A DNA stretch of 64,000 nt from Strongylocentrotus purpuratus (taxonomy: Eukaryota > Echinodermata > Echinoidea > Camarodonta > Strongylocentrotidae), in NCBI RefSeq assembly GCF_000002235.5, contig NW_022145606.1, positions 22,810,095 to 22,874,094 on the forward strand. Direction: 5' to 3'. A model generated the notes under the pieces. The model saw only the letters and a program-made list of their open reading frames with translations, was not told the origin of the DNA and did not search any database. Below, in pieces: positions 36,791 through 50,700 of the stretch (position 1 is its first letter; each line of letters begins with the position of its first letter). Both the position numbers and the translations under genes were made by a program.

Positions 36791-37910
36791 ATAGCTAAAG
36801 TTAGCTAGGGACATGTTTGTTTTCATTTCATTTCCCGCTTCTATTTATTGTCAAAAGACAAATAGGCCATTTTCGACAGGTCAAGTGCAAATATTGACAC
36901 ATACACGGCTGAAAAGTGTGGTTATGAAAAGGCACCCTCTAGGTGCGCCGAAAGCAGTTGGAATGGGGGGGGGGGGCAAACATTCCAGGGGGCTCACCTT
37001 CCGGGGCAGTGACGTAATGAGCAAAAACGTTTGGAAGGGAGGAGGGAGAACAAAAATATGCATCACCACCAATCTTCCACGTTACATGCAGGCTCCGCGG
37101 AACGTTTTTCAAAGTGTATTAAGAGTATTAACGATCAGAAAGAGCGTAAATTGGCGTGGGGTCCAGGGCCTGAGCCTCGGCAGGGGGTTAAGGTGCTGAG
37201 CCCCCGGAAGCTCAGGGTTTTTAGGCATTACAGTACGGTCAGATTAGCATATTTAGATACCTTATTTCTGACACTGGCAGGTCACTAATTTTTTCTCTCT
37301 CTCTTTCCTTTTTTTTTCTCTGTAACATACTCTTTCAAAAGGTGAGGGGGGCCCAAGCCCCCGAGCCCAGCCATTTTGCAGACCTTGACATAAAGGCTTA
37401 TAAAAAAGAGAGTCTAGGGAGCAGAGCCCCGGGAAGCTCAGGGGTTTTAGGTATATAATTACGATTAGATGAGCATCCAGGGGCCCTCTTTAAGGCCATT
37501 AATGTTATGTGGTCCAGGGGGCAGTGCCCCCGGAAGCTCAGAGGTTTTAATATTTAACTACGGTCAGATGAGCATCCAGTGGCCGCCTTAGGGCCCTTGG
37601 TTGTCCAGGGGACAGAGCCCCCGGAAGCTCATGGTTTTTATGTATTTAATTACGGTCAGATGAGCATTCAGTGGCCCACCTTAGGGCCCTTGGTGGGGTC
37701 CAGGGGGCAGAGCCCCTGGAAGCTCGGAAGTTTTAGGTATTTAGTCACGGTCAGATGAGCATCCAGGGGACCGCCCAAGGGGCTTTGGTGGGGTCCGGGG
37801 GCGGAGCCCCTGTAAGCTCTGGGGTTTTAGGCATTTCATTACGGTAGGATGAGCATATTTAGATACCTCATTTGTGACATTGGCAGGTCACTTTTTTTTC
37901 TCTCTCTCTT
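36790..37910. repeat. Second GATGAGCATATT copy with leader and array
   Basis: The leader at 36790-37140 repeats 35018-35390 (CACGGCTGAAAAGTGTGG, CACCCTCTAGGTGCGCC). Six or more diverged units follow up to 37900. The array structure suggests expansion within a mobile element. Confidence 0.8.
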
Positions 37911-39156
37911 TGTTTTTGTTTTTTTAAGTGAGGGGGGGGGGGGGGGCTCGAGCCCCCGAGCCCAGCCATTTTGCAGACCATGACATAAAGGCCTTTAAAT
38001 AAGCATATTTTTCTCCCGATTGTAAATTTGGGATTTTCTAATTTTCCTACAAACGCATCAAAAGGTATGACTTACAACAAACTTGAGAAAAAAATATCGG
38101 AAAATCATGTCATTTCAGCAACATTTATAAATTATTTGTTTCGAATAATAAATACCCCCCCCCCCCCCAATCAGTACGTCAGCGTTCAGGGGCTCATGTC
38201 TTCTCACCCCTATAACAAAAAACAGGCACGCTTTTCCATTCTCTCACAATATTTTAAAAACCTCCATTGATGAATATAGGTGGCATGCGCAATGATTAGG
38301 ACATTTAATTCCTCTTAACTTTCCTTTTTTTTAATGGAATTTGGCATGTGATTAAATTCAGGTTTTGTTATTGTTATGTTCTTTACTCCTTTTTTGCTTT
38401 TTTTTTTGGGGGGGGGGGGCGTTTTGGGGCAAAAATGCGTTTTGCCCCCCTGCCCCCCCCCCCCCCCCCCCCCCCCCACTTGCGGCGCCTATGGCACCCT
38501 CTATAATAATATTATCAACAAAAGTTTATAGCCCATTACATGGCATATATAGATCATAGCTAACATTAGCGGCGGAAAAAACGTTATAAAAAGCATCTAG
38601 TGAATAATATACTTGATGACCGCCTGTGTAAATACAAGATATAACCCAAGTAAAATTTTGACCATTTTCTCTAGATTTACAATCATTAATTTATATACTC
38701 ACTGATTCTTTTATCAAGGTATTTAAAATAAATCGATCACTTAGAACTATTTATATGATGTCTCATTTTGAAAAACCTTCTTTAAGCCGAAAATCCAAAC
38801 ATGGGAACATTTTGTTTTTCTACTGAAATAAAAAGGTTCATAGTTCATAAGGTAGTACTTTCGAAAATAAAGGGTTCATTATCCTGAAAATGACATAGAA
38901 TACCAAGCCTAAACACTATCCACCCTTCCTGCTTCCATGAAAAAAGAGAGAGAGAAAAACAGAGAAGAAAAAACCCAGAAATGTAACGTATGTTTGAAAT
39001 TATGAAAACACTTTTACTTTGGTGGGAATTGTACTCGCCTGGTATGGAAGATAAACATTCAGAAACCAGGGCACTCTCCGATGCATCCTTTAAACTCATA
39101 GCGCATTCGCAGGAGGGGCAGCTTTTTTTTACCACGAAATGACAAGGAACCACTAG

Positions 39157-39505
39157 TGTCGTGGTCGAGTGGTTTAAGGCGCTTAACTGGAGATGCGAAG
39201 GTCGAGGGTTCGAATCCCGACACGGCACTAATATCCTTTGGCAACATATTAACCTACACTTGCTACTCTCCACCCAGGTGTCATATGGGTACCCGGTAGG
39301 GTGTGGCCGTCATTGTTGGTCAAACAGCTTGTGAGCGTCAAGTAACGCCCGGCTGGAATGCTCCCCAGGGAGTGGAGATTGTGCACACAGTGTGTGCGGA
39401 CAAGCACTGAATCCAATGACCGGGGTAATAGTATATTTGTAAAGCGCTTAGAGACATTTTTATTAAGCGCTATATAAAAATTAAATATTATCATTATTAT
39501 TATAT
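39157..39505 (+). mobile_element. tRNA-derived SINE, full-length looking
   Basis: The head has a Pol III A box (TGGTCGAGTGG) and B box (GGTTCGAATCC). A body of about 200 bp follows, then a tail with GTAAAGCGCTTAGAGAC, AGCGCTATATAAA and ATT repeats. Its anticodon arm does not fold as a clean tRNA. Confidence 0.85.
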
Positions 39506-40019
39506 ATAAAGAGCTCGGATCCAAAAGGTACTACATCCATTTTTATCCAAATTGATTTTTTTTTCTCTCTTTTTTTGTTGCATTAATGTACCCATTTCTA
39601 CTAGCCTCTTTTACACTGACGCTTCCAAAAAGCTGAATTTTCAACAACAAAAAAGAGGGGGCAATGGCAATTAAAAAAAGGTACTACATCCACAAAATTG
39701 AAAAAACATGAGTTCATAAAAAAAAATTGTGCAGACTTAGATTTCTTTTGAAAGAGTGGTTTTATACTTGTATCATACAATAACATAGTCAGCGAAAGTG
39801 TTATTCCAAACTGACATTACTATTGCTAACTATGATCGTGTTTTTCTCAGAATTTGGATTTATGGATGTACATTGTAATACCTTTTGGAATCGAGCTCTT
39901 CTTAGCCAGTTATCATTGTTTGTCAATATTGAAAGCGCACAAAATAAAAACATATTCTCATATATTTGCCTTTTCTTCCTCAATTATGTCATATCGGGGC
40001 CGTCAAAAATGATTTTCCA

Positions 40020-41095
<1,076 letters not shown>

Positions 41096-41871
41096 TATAA
41101 TTTAGACCAGCAGTGAGGGCATAGAGACTTTAGCCCCCCCCCCCCCTCCCTTCCCCCTCCTCAAGCTCCCCCTCGATCCCTTGACCCCTTTTCCCCTCGA
41201 CCCCCCCCCCCCCCCCACACACAAACATATACAATGAAATATACATGCATTTAAATTTGCTTGCGTTATGGTTTTATAGCACTCTGCAGGCAAATTTTGA
41301 TTTTCTCGTTAGTGAATACATGACATTCTCATGCTTGTCAAGGGTTGCTCGTCTATTATATATTCGTCGGGTAAGCGATTATATTTGACTGTGTAGGAGT
41401 GTGTTTAATGTGTTTCGTATGTACCATATTATAGAAAATACCGAAAAGAACAGGTTATGCCATGCTTTGTTGTGTTTGTTGTGCGGGGTCTTTGTCATGT
41501 TTATATTAGGCAAAGGTCATGTTCACGTTTCAGCTCATGTACACATCACAGACAGAGTAACTGTATAGTACAATTATGAGTAACCGTGCGTTTTGTTGGT
41601 AATGCGTATATTATTCATCGGAATATGCATGGAACGGCTCTGTCGGTTGCTCCGCAGTAGCATTGGCTGTCGCCTGTTTGTGGAATAAAAGATTCAGATA
41701 GAAGCAGCATGCAAGGCTGAGTTGAATACTGTATAAACCCGCTCACTCTCTTGGATCAGTCGCTTTTAATTGATGTTTATCAAGGTCTCGATGATTTAGC
41801 CGGGTGATATAGTGAGTAAATTAAAAATATAGTCTCTGCATGTAGCCTATATAGCATAATCATACAGGTGT

Positions 41872-42110
41872 CGTGGTGTAGTGGAAACGGCACCCGGGAT
41901 TCGGAATCGCGGTTCGAATCCCGTCGCAGCACCAACTAATGTCATTTGCATTTTGGCAAGACATCCACCTGCATTTGGCATTATGCAGTCACACATGTGA
42001 AGTAATGGTTACCCGGTAGGAAGGAATATATTCCTTGAATGCTTTAGCGCCCTATCTTATGTCGGCTTAGCTACAGTCGGGTATAATAATATGATACTTA
42101 AATTGTATTA
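41872..42110 (+). mobile_element. tRNA-derived SINE
   Basis: A box TGGTGTAGTGG and B box GGTTCGAATCCC, ending CAGCACCA. A SINE body with CAAGACATCCACC follows. The anticodon arm is degenerate, so it is not a tRNA gene. Confidence 0.75.
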
Positions 42111-42579
42111 AAGATTATCTGTATTAGTTTATAGGAGGGATTAGACCACACCGCAAGGTCACTGGACAGGTGGCTATCTCATCAACTCAGCTCTCAATTA
42201 ACATTAAGAAAAAGAGGATCATGGGGGACCAATGGTCACCAATTAGTCATTGCTTTATAGAGGGATCAAGTAGCTACAAGTAGGACAGTGTGGCTTTAAG
42301 TGGGGGCACGCTACAAGAGTCCTATCTCGCACCCCTGGGCAACGTGTCTGAACCACTCCGAAGCTCAAAATTTAATTTAGGAACTTTGAATTTATCATAA
42401 ATCTACGGAGACACGAACGAACGAAAAAAGCCATTTTTTACCATGACTCAAAACAAGGCATTTTAAACATTTCGCCCGACGTCACTTTTCACGAAAAAAA
42501 GTATACATTCTTTTTGTTTCAATTCATTTTGTTTTGTTTTAGCTCTTAGGATTATCTTGATGTAACAGCAATTTCCAAG

Positions 42580-44587
42580 ATGGATTTCACATCACTGATC
42601 AGGATGGTGAGCTACATTTGTGCGGCAATTATCGCATTTGGTAAGCATTATTAAGGCTTTTTCAAATACGACGCAAAACCGCGGCGTAATAAAAAAGAAG
42701 CCAGAAAGAAATAGGTTTCTCGTTGCCCATGACGTTGGAATATGAATGATTGTGACAATCATTATGGTTTATTATTGGTCGAAGTTTCTACCTTCTCGAA
42801 CTTTATTGATCATCTCTATAAATCTTTGATAAAGTTCTGAAAAGATATAAAACTCTATCCATCATTCAAGAAGAATTCATATTCTCACAATCACTTCATG
42901 AAAAGAGTTAAACAAATCGTTATTCCAATTTTTTGGATAACAGTGTATTCCAGCACCCCAGAATTTAGAACTATTCTTTTGTACTCGTGATCGTTGATTC
43001 CGAATCAGTCTAAATAGTTTCTTTCATTATACCTTGGCATGTAAAGGCTAACTGAAAAAGAAGCTAATTATTAGTTTCCAATTCACCCAGTCAAATTATA
43101 TGTCATATGTGACGAACAAAATCAATGGCGAGTATATATTGTCCTTTCTTTTAGAACCAACCTGTCGCAGTTTATGGTGACTCTTATCTTCAGAGGTTGC
43201 GCTATGCATTGCTAATGGACGAAATTGTCTTAGGAAATATTCACAAAAAATAGGTCAAACACAAGTGTTTTATATATCGGAAGAGTAGAATAGATGTTCA
43301 AAAAATCCATTGAATGCAATATTGTTTTGTTTTTCTCCCTTGAATTATTACTAAAATAGCACGAAAGCAGGTACTTTCACTCTATTATGAATTGCATATG
43401 CTATTATATGGATAGACTTTTTTCTTTTACAGATGAATGTTACATTGATCTATCTCTCTATATCTTTAGAATAATCTCTTTGTTTTACACTATTCCTTTT
43501 TTCAAGCCGCAACATTTGGAAAAGCTGAAAACTGCTACCAGTGTACTCATCCAATTACATTTGAAATCATGACTGGGTTGAAGGAGGCCTGCTCAGATAA
43601 ATATGACTCAGCAGACTACTCCAAGAACCCTGTATACTGTGCTAATGGATGTAGAGTAAGTTAACATGTTTGTCATTGTTATTAGCATTTATTTATTATT
43701 ATTTATTATTATTTTTTTTAAAATTATTATTATTATTATTATTATTAATATTATTTTTATCGGCATCATAATTATTACTTTTACAATGTGTATTATTTCT
43801 TATTTATCTATCAAAATTATTATTATTTTTATTATTATAATCACTTTTCATCTTTTTCTTCTCTTTATTATTATTAATACTATTATCATTATAATTATTA
43901 TTAGTAGTAGTAGTATCATCACACCAGTATTATTAGTATCATTATGATTAGTCGTAGTAGTAGAAGTAGTATTTTTATTTCAATAATTGTTTACTAAGGT
44001 GCCAAGTTCATTTTTAAATCATATGGTAAGGGCCGCTCAGGTGTTTATGGAAGTGAGGTCTTATAAGGAGACGCTATATAAGCGCAGTGCTTTCTTTCTG
44101 TTGGAAGATAGAGTAACGAGAAAAAAAGTTGTGTCAGAGCTACGCTTTTCATTATTACTTATTAACAAAATATAGTGTTTTAACTCCTTAATTCGTGTTT
44201 GTCATTATTCAAATGCATTCTAATCTGGTTTTATTTATTTAATCTCAATTTTTATCTTGTTTTCATGAACGTGTGCAGGTAACGAGAACGTTTGATGCCG
44301 GACTGATGAAAGCTACTATTCAGCGGGGGTGTGCCACACCGAAACATTCGAAATATTCGAAATATTTCACGATTGAAGGGAAAGCTTTGAATTTGAACAT
44401 TAGCTGCTCCGGAAATTATTGTAACAAACAGAAATATGAACTGGTTATATTAATAAGCTTAGTCGTAATATGTCTTACCTCTGTTTTACAATTCGTGTAT
44501 AGTATTTTCCTAAAGGTTTTACATTTAGTATTGTTCTTACTGGTTAGTTTGCTTGTTATTTTTTCCTTATTTTACTATTTTGCCTGA
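42580..44587 (+). CDS. Ly6/uPAR-type three-finger protein B2 with long hydrophobic tail
   Basis: Exons 42580-42640, 43507-43655 and 44279-44587, 519 nt (172 aa), GT-AG borders in phases 1 and 0 as in gene A. Residues 1-27 are a signal peptide. Eight cysteines follow in the mature part (30, 33, 49, 65, 69, 88, 113, 118), ending SCSGNYCN. The family's usual adjacent CC is reduced to one cysteine here. N110 is in an NIS sequon. Residues 125-172 are very hydrophobic with one lysine in the middle, longer than a typical GPI signal; a transmembrane anchor is possible. Residues 94-99 carry a small in-frame doubling (SKYSKY). It is the intact counterpart of B1. Confidence 0.88.
43680..43980. repeat. 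ATT/ATC trinucleotide tract in B2 intron 2
   Basis: Imperfect ATT runs matching those in B1 intron 2 but of different length. A 93-codon isoleucine-rich frame over it is an artefact. Confidence 0.9.
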
Positions 44588-46604
44588 CAAAATAATACTA
44601 ACCCTAAAGGAGATACCCCAGATTTAAGTGTTTTAATCAGTGTGTTTCCTACGTTTGTAAATTTGTTGAAATATTGAGATTAGAAAACAAATATATTTTG
44701 GATTGTCTCCTCGGTTTGACGTAACATCATCAGAGGTAAAAATGTCGGAGGTAAAATATCGGAGGTAAAAATGTCGGAGGTAAAAATGTCGGAGGTAAAA
44801 ATGTCAGAGGTAAAAATGTCGGAGGTAAAAATGTCGGAGGTAAAAATGTCGGAGGTAAAAATGTCAGAGGTAAAAATGTCAGGGGTAAAAATGTCGGAGG
44901 TAAAAATGTCGGAGGTAAAAATGTCGGAGGTAAAAATGTCAGAGGTAAAAATGTCGGAGGTAAAAATGTCGGAGGTAAAAATGTCGGAGGTAAAAATGTT
45001 TGAGTTAAAAATTTAAAATGTGAGAGAAAAACAATAACTTTGCGAAAGAAACAAAAAGTATGGATGCTTATCCTCTATCGTCAAGAATTTAAATTAATCT
45101 TTTTCGGGGATGAAGTTTTAACCCCTCTAAGCCTTCTCCATATAATTAGGGAGGTGAGACTATCAAGCCTTCTTCATACTTGAAAAATAAATAATTATGC
45201 ATAACAACATATATAATGATCACTGAAGTATACCTGTTAGCATCCGAAGTACCGCATTTTTTCAAATGTTACTAATATACCTACGATTCTGGCCTGGCTG
45301 ATATATGTTCGGGTTGTGATACTCCTTGTGCAAACTTTAATAATTGAAATCATACGCAACAAATTCTAATTTACAGGGTGCTGGTTATTCCGGAAGGTTA
45401 TTTTACGAAATAGGTCTGTAACTTTTGTAAACACGATCTATAATACAATAACATATTAAAAATATATGCGTTCTAATTTTAATTCTAAATGTTAATGTTA
45501 TAGCTTGCAATTACTGGGAGAATAACCTGTCAAGCCTTAATAGGCTTTTAATGACAGTCCCCCTTTTCTATAGATTCATTTAATGTTACGTTATATCATA
45601 CTTTTGAAATGCTCTGTATATTATTTTAATGTTTGCGTGTTTTGTTTTGTTGTGTTTTTGAAGGAGGATGAATAAAGACTGAGCTAATGAAACACATAAT
45701 AAAGTAAATTTTTCTAATTTGCTAATTCTTCAAAACATTTGTATATCGCATGGTTTGTTATATAACTTTATATTTTTGATTTTCATTGTGTCCATGGCTC
45801 CGCTCCGCAGTAATTCCGTTTAGGCTTTCCTGCGTCAACAGACTATTTCTCTTTTGTAAATGAATTTCAGTATTTATAGTCCCCTTTTCACAATTACAAC
45901 TGTTATATATTGTAAGAACGTGTAACATTCGCAAGCCTATCATTTTGAAGTATGTTTATTTTACGGGCTCGGGAAAACTAATGATTGGTCCACATTTAAG
46001 AAGATTGAAAATCGACAGTCTTGTTTTGATAAAAATAGCCCCGATTTTGATAACGGGTTTGTGATAGCTCAGTTTTTTAATTGTCGTGCTTGGGGGTCTT
46101 CGCAATTATAAAGAAATGTCCAGTAATATGAATGTTCACTTCATAATCAAAACATATTTCCTCCTCCTCCTTCTCTTTCTTCTTCTTCCACTCCTTATTT
46201 TCTATTCATTTGTATTATTATTTTTATTATAACAATTATAATTATTATTATCATTAATATTATTATTATTATTATTACTTCTACTTCTACTATTATTATT
46301 TACTGGCACCACTAATCAATCTACTACTAATATTACTGTTATTGCATGAAACGCGTTTTTCACATGGTCTATCCGAAATCGTAATGGGCGTTAGCAAGTA
46401 TTCATGTTATAGATGTATTACTGTAAAGACAAACAAACCAGCAACACCAAAACATCAAACAACAGTCTAATCAAACAATTAAAACAAGAATTTCGCAGGA
46501 AGCTAGCTATTTTGTAACCTTATTTGGCAGTGGATTATATAATAGTATACGTATAGTCGACCCCCCCCCCCCTCCTCCTCTAAACAAAATAGAACATTAA
46601 GACT

Positions 46605-46653
<49 letters not shown>

Positions 46654-47709
46654 CGAGAGAGAAGACGAAAGGTAAACGAGAGAGAAAGAAAGGGGAGAGA
46701 GAGAGGGGGTGGGGGAGAGAGGGGGTGGGGGAGAGAGGGGGTGGGGGAGAGAGGGGGTGGGGGAGGGGTTCATGAGAAGGCTGTAATCTAGGTTGATCCT
46801 TTAATTTGCACTAATTTTCTTCGGGGCAACCTGTCCCCCATAGACCCCCCCCCCCCCCCACACACACACATCTAAGTTTAGGGCCTAATCTCTGTAAATT
46901 GTAATTTCTTCTAGAACCCTTTTCATTATTTTTATTTCAATGAGGGGGTAATCTAAATATTCAAATTTCTACAACTTGAGGCTTGGATCCAACATACGCT
47001 AATCCCAACTTGAGGTCATTGATTTATGTTTTCCAACTCTAATAATGCATGAAAATACTTGAGCAATTTTCACCCTCCCCCCCCCCCCCCCGCCCCTTTA
47101 CCTAATTTCCATAACGATGATATGCAATCTCCTTCTCCCTATGAAACTTTGATCATTATATGATTTTTTCTTCTTCTTCTTAAAATTACATAATAAAAGA
47201 ATGAAAGAAAAATACAAAAAATGCTTTGAAAAGACGATACAGGCATTTGGGCAATTTAATATGTCAAACATTAGTTTGCATTTAGCTTGTGATCACATAA
47301 TTATGTCTTGTATGCAATGTATCGATATATTGACTGAATGTATACAAACTAAGCCTAAGGATACATTACATGCACCTTTTTTGCCAGAAAAGTAGGTCAT
47401 ATCAATTTAGTTACTAAAAGGCCTGTACTTTACCCTGTTTAGTCGTCAACTTTAGGATTTACATTACTAACCCCATCACAGCCGAATATATTCTCCCTCT
47501 AAAGAATAATGGAATCGTCCTATCTCATTACGGATGTAAATGAAGCTTGCGGGTCACGCCCTTTGAACTCGATCAATTCACTGAACGCGTATTGTTGAGG
47601 TTTTGCTGTCAGATTGGCGAGATTTGGAACCTAAGACATTGAGAAAAAGTCTGTTTTTGGAAAATCTACCTAGTAATTCTTTGATCCATCAGTGGAATTC
47701 AAAAGAATC
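44588..47709. other. 3' flank of B2 and spacer to the PHD gene
   Basis: Collinear with copy 1 until 46993, with AATAAA motifs at about 45668 and 45700. A GAGAGAGGGGGTGGGG minisatellite lies at 46695-46765, and poly-C runs at 46561-46572 and 46844-46859. From 46994 the DNA is not duplicated. A 64-codon frame at 47201-47395 is unrecognised. Confidence 0.5.
44729..45015. repeat. 15-bp minisatellite, unit ATGTCGGAGGTAAAA
   Basis: About 18 near-identical 15-bp units start 140 bp after the B2 stop. As 15 is divisible by 3, one frame reads MSEVK repeated through the array, but no gene context supports translation. The equivalent place in copy 1 lacks it. Confidence 0.95.
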
Positions 47710-50700
47710 ATGTCCGCTGATTTTCTTACTGGTAAGATATAGCATTTTATTTTGTTCATAAAGTTGAAAACAGCATTTTTATACACAGTCTTCGTCTTGA
47801 TACGCGTTTGATTTTTGACCGTGCGCTATGGGCTTTTGCGTGTTTAACGGTTCGGCGTATGTTGACAATGTTAAGTTTGAAAAAGAAAAAAAAGAGACCA
47901 TATTTACATCAATGTTTTCTCACTTTTACAATTCATAAATTCATAGAAACCACAAGTATTCTGGAAGGCAAATTTCTGAGCTGCAGACACATAGTAAATT
48001 TATCTTTTGATTTATGTTAGATAACTTGCATGCAGTGTGTTTTACATGGACTGTTTTCTGAATGTTGAGGATAGACGTAAACTGACTGGACCGTGCAGGC
48101 TATACGACCACACGACGTTGACAAAAAATTTACGAAAAAGGTTCACGCTTTTGACTCGAACATGCCGTTGCTATTTGAAGAATTCAAATCGTTATGTGCT
48201 GCCTTCATTGAAATTTTATTGCAGAACACATCTTTCATGACATTACATAATTCTCAATTTCTCTCAATACTTTTCATTTGCCAGCAAGATGGAATTGCAA
48301 AGACAACTGCGTGAAAGATGATTAGTCAGTACGACTACGAGTTGAGCCAGGCCATGCAGGCCAATTCATCATCATGCATGCTTTTTGGAAAATCGTCTTG
48401 TATTGAACTCTGCAAATAAGGGATCATTTTAGGCTATAGATTCTATATGACATTGGTCCCCCTTTACATTTTAAGTGACACCACTGGTTGCCTTTCTCTG
48501 TACCATAAATTAAAGTTGAAATTGACTGTTTAGTGTAATCGAGCTCCTGAACCAAGCACAAATTAAACATGAAAATGAAAACTCATCAATTTAAATAGTT
48601 AATACCCATCATAGACACCTGGTAAATAATGAAGATGACCATTTTCATTTGACCCCTGTCATGTACTTATAAAGACGCAGACATATCGTTTGTAGGGTTG
48701 TCCAGATGGAGTCGGGCTAACTCGGCTCAAAGTCAACTCTGCCCAGCTGCAAAAACTGACAGGTTTAGGGTTAGGGTAAAATGACAAAAACTGACCGTTT
48801 TTGCAGCTGGGCTGAGTTGTCTTTGAGCCGAGTTAGCCCTGATTCGTCTAGATCATTCGCCGCATGTACCAACAATAACAGAATGGCTTTTGTGAATGAA
48901 TTGCTCCTTTCAGAGGCCCTGGTTTGGTTGCAGAGCGGACAATGTCATCAGCCATTTGAGGAAATCCATTCTCATGTTTCTTTGCGTCTCTAGACAGTTT
49001 ATTGATTGCTAGACTCTAGAAAGAAACAACCTTTTGGTATGGGGAATTCTGTAATAAAACTGACATTTGTCAACCTTCACCATACACAGACGGTATTCTT
49101 CTTTCCACTCGCACAGGGGGGGGGGGGGGGCGCATATTAACTAGCTTATTTTTTTCCTCCAAATTCCAGCAAAGACAGTGCCCTCAGGTTTTCTTTATTC
49201 AGAGTTTCTAGACTTAACATTTTGAATAAGAAAAATCGTAAAACTGCACATGATGACTTCGGCAATTGTACACAATCTGTAGTCATAACTCCCCTCAATA
49301 TATAGCCCGTACGATTTACTTCAGTCTCTGTATACAGGCAACCAGTGGAGCCAGAAGTACATGTAGTCTCTGCGGACCAACTGTTGATATCAGAGACTGA
49401 AGCTTTCGGTCTAGTCGAGTACATGCCACAGAGTGAATTGTTTTGTTATCGATGTTTGAACATGATAAAGACCTGTGCTCGGATCATCACTGCTTGTGCT
49501 TGCAGTTTAAATTTTCAACTGTTTTTTTTTAGGATGATATCAAATGATGATAAAGCACATAACCTGCATGTTCTCGCAATATGAGACTTTGTAAGCTGGT
49601 TACAAAAAAAAAAGTATTCCTTGGTCACTTTCAAGTAAGATTGAATGACTGTTGCAGAAGCACTGCTTCCTATTACCATGCTATTGATAATTATTTGCAA
49701 ATAGTAAATCTCTTTCATGTTTCTTTTTTTTTTCTTGTTCACAGCTCCCATACCTTCAAGGGTTTCTATCATGAAGAAGCCGAAGACAGAGAAAGAGGTA
49801 GGATTTTGCATGCCCCACAAGATCACAAATAATCTGATAAATTTCTTTAGACATACATGTACATGTGCGTCAATCTTTACAATGCATTTTGAAGAACAAG
49901 AATATTCCGCAAGTTGGGTTTAAAATGTATAGAAGATATTGACTGGAAGCAAATGCTCTATAAAATTGTTTGTATCTCTTCGACCATGTGCAGAGGAAGG
50001 GAAAAGGAGGGGGGGGGGCAGGTAAATTGTCACCACTGTTCAAGTTTGAATCAGCGCCATTGAGTAGACAGCTCTACAAATTTCTGGATTGAATCAAATT
50101 CTCGCTATTGCTAATATGTTAAAAATAACTTGGTGACAAAGTCACTTCTGATCTATTCTGCAGGGCTGCGCTGATTGTGTGTACTTTATTTTCCAAGAGT
50201 GGGTCATTGTGAAAAATGTACCGGTATTGTTAAACAAACATGTACTAGAAATAGGATAGGGCCTACTGTATGTGATGGGCAAGAGCAAATAGAGGCATAG
50301 AAATAATAATGTCATCTTTCTTTGGTTGTGTTTGGCAAGTGCAAAAATTTGTCTAAAATACTAACAGACAGGACTAGACAGATTCATTGGCTCATTGGAC
50401 AACCAAGGGACATACTATGTTTTGGTGGGGGTATTCTAAAGTTAACCCTGTAATTTTCTTTAAGTTTTGAGAATGGTCTTCCGTTGTATATCAATCTGTT
50501 CGACGATATGATTTAGAGTATCTTTCTCTAGTTTTTTGTTGCTACCATCACACAAAATTGAGAAACCAAGAAATGCAATATAATACATGTACGTGTACAT
50601 GATTGTTATTGAGTGGTATTTTCTCAATTCATCTTGACAGGATCACGTGTCCAAGCAGCCTGTATTGAAGGACTTCAGTACGTTCTGCACTTGGGTACTA

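Noticed and set aside
36234..36826. Several long K/E/R- or P/F/S-rich frames
   Set aside because: Translations of the polypyrimidine repeat on its two strands.
39157..39240. tRNA genes at 39157, 41872, 53398, 56690 and 63150
   Set aside because: A and B boxes are present, but the anticodon arms do not fold cleanly and each continues into a SINE body or tail.
47201..47395. 64-codon frame upstream of the PHD gene
   Set aside because: Openness alone at this length is not evidence; no matching splice phase to exon 1 at 47710.
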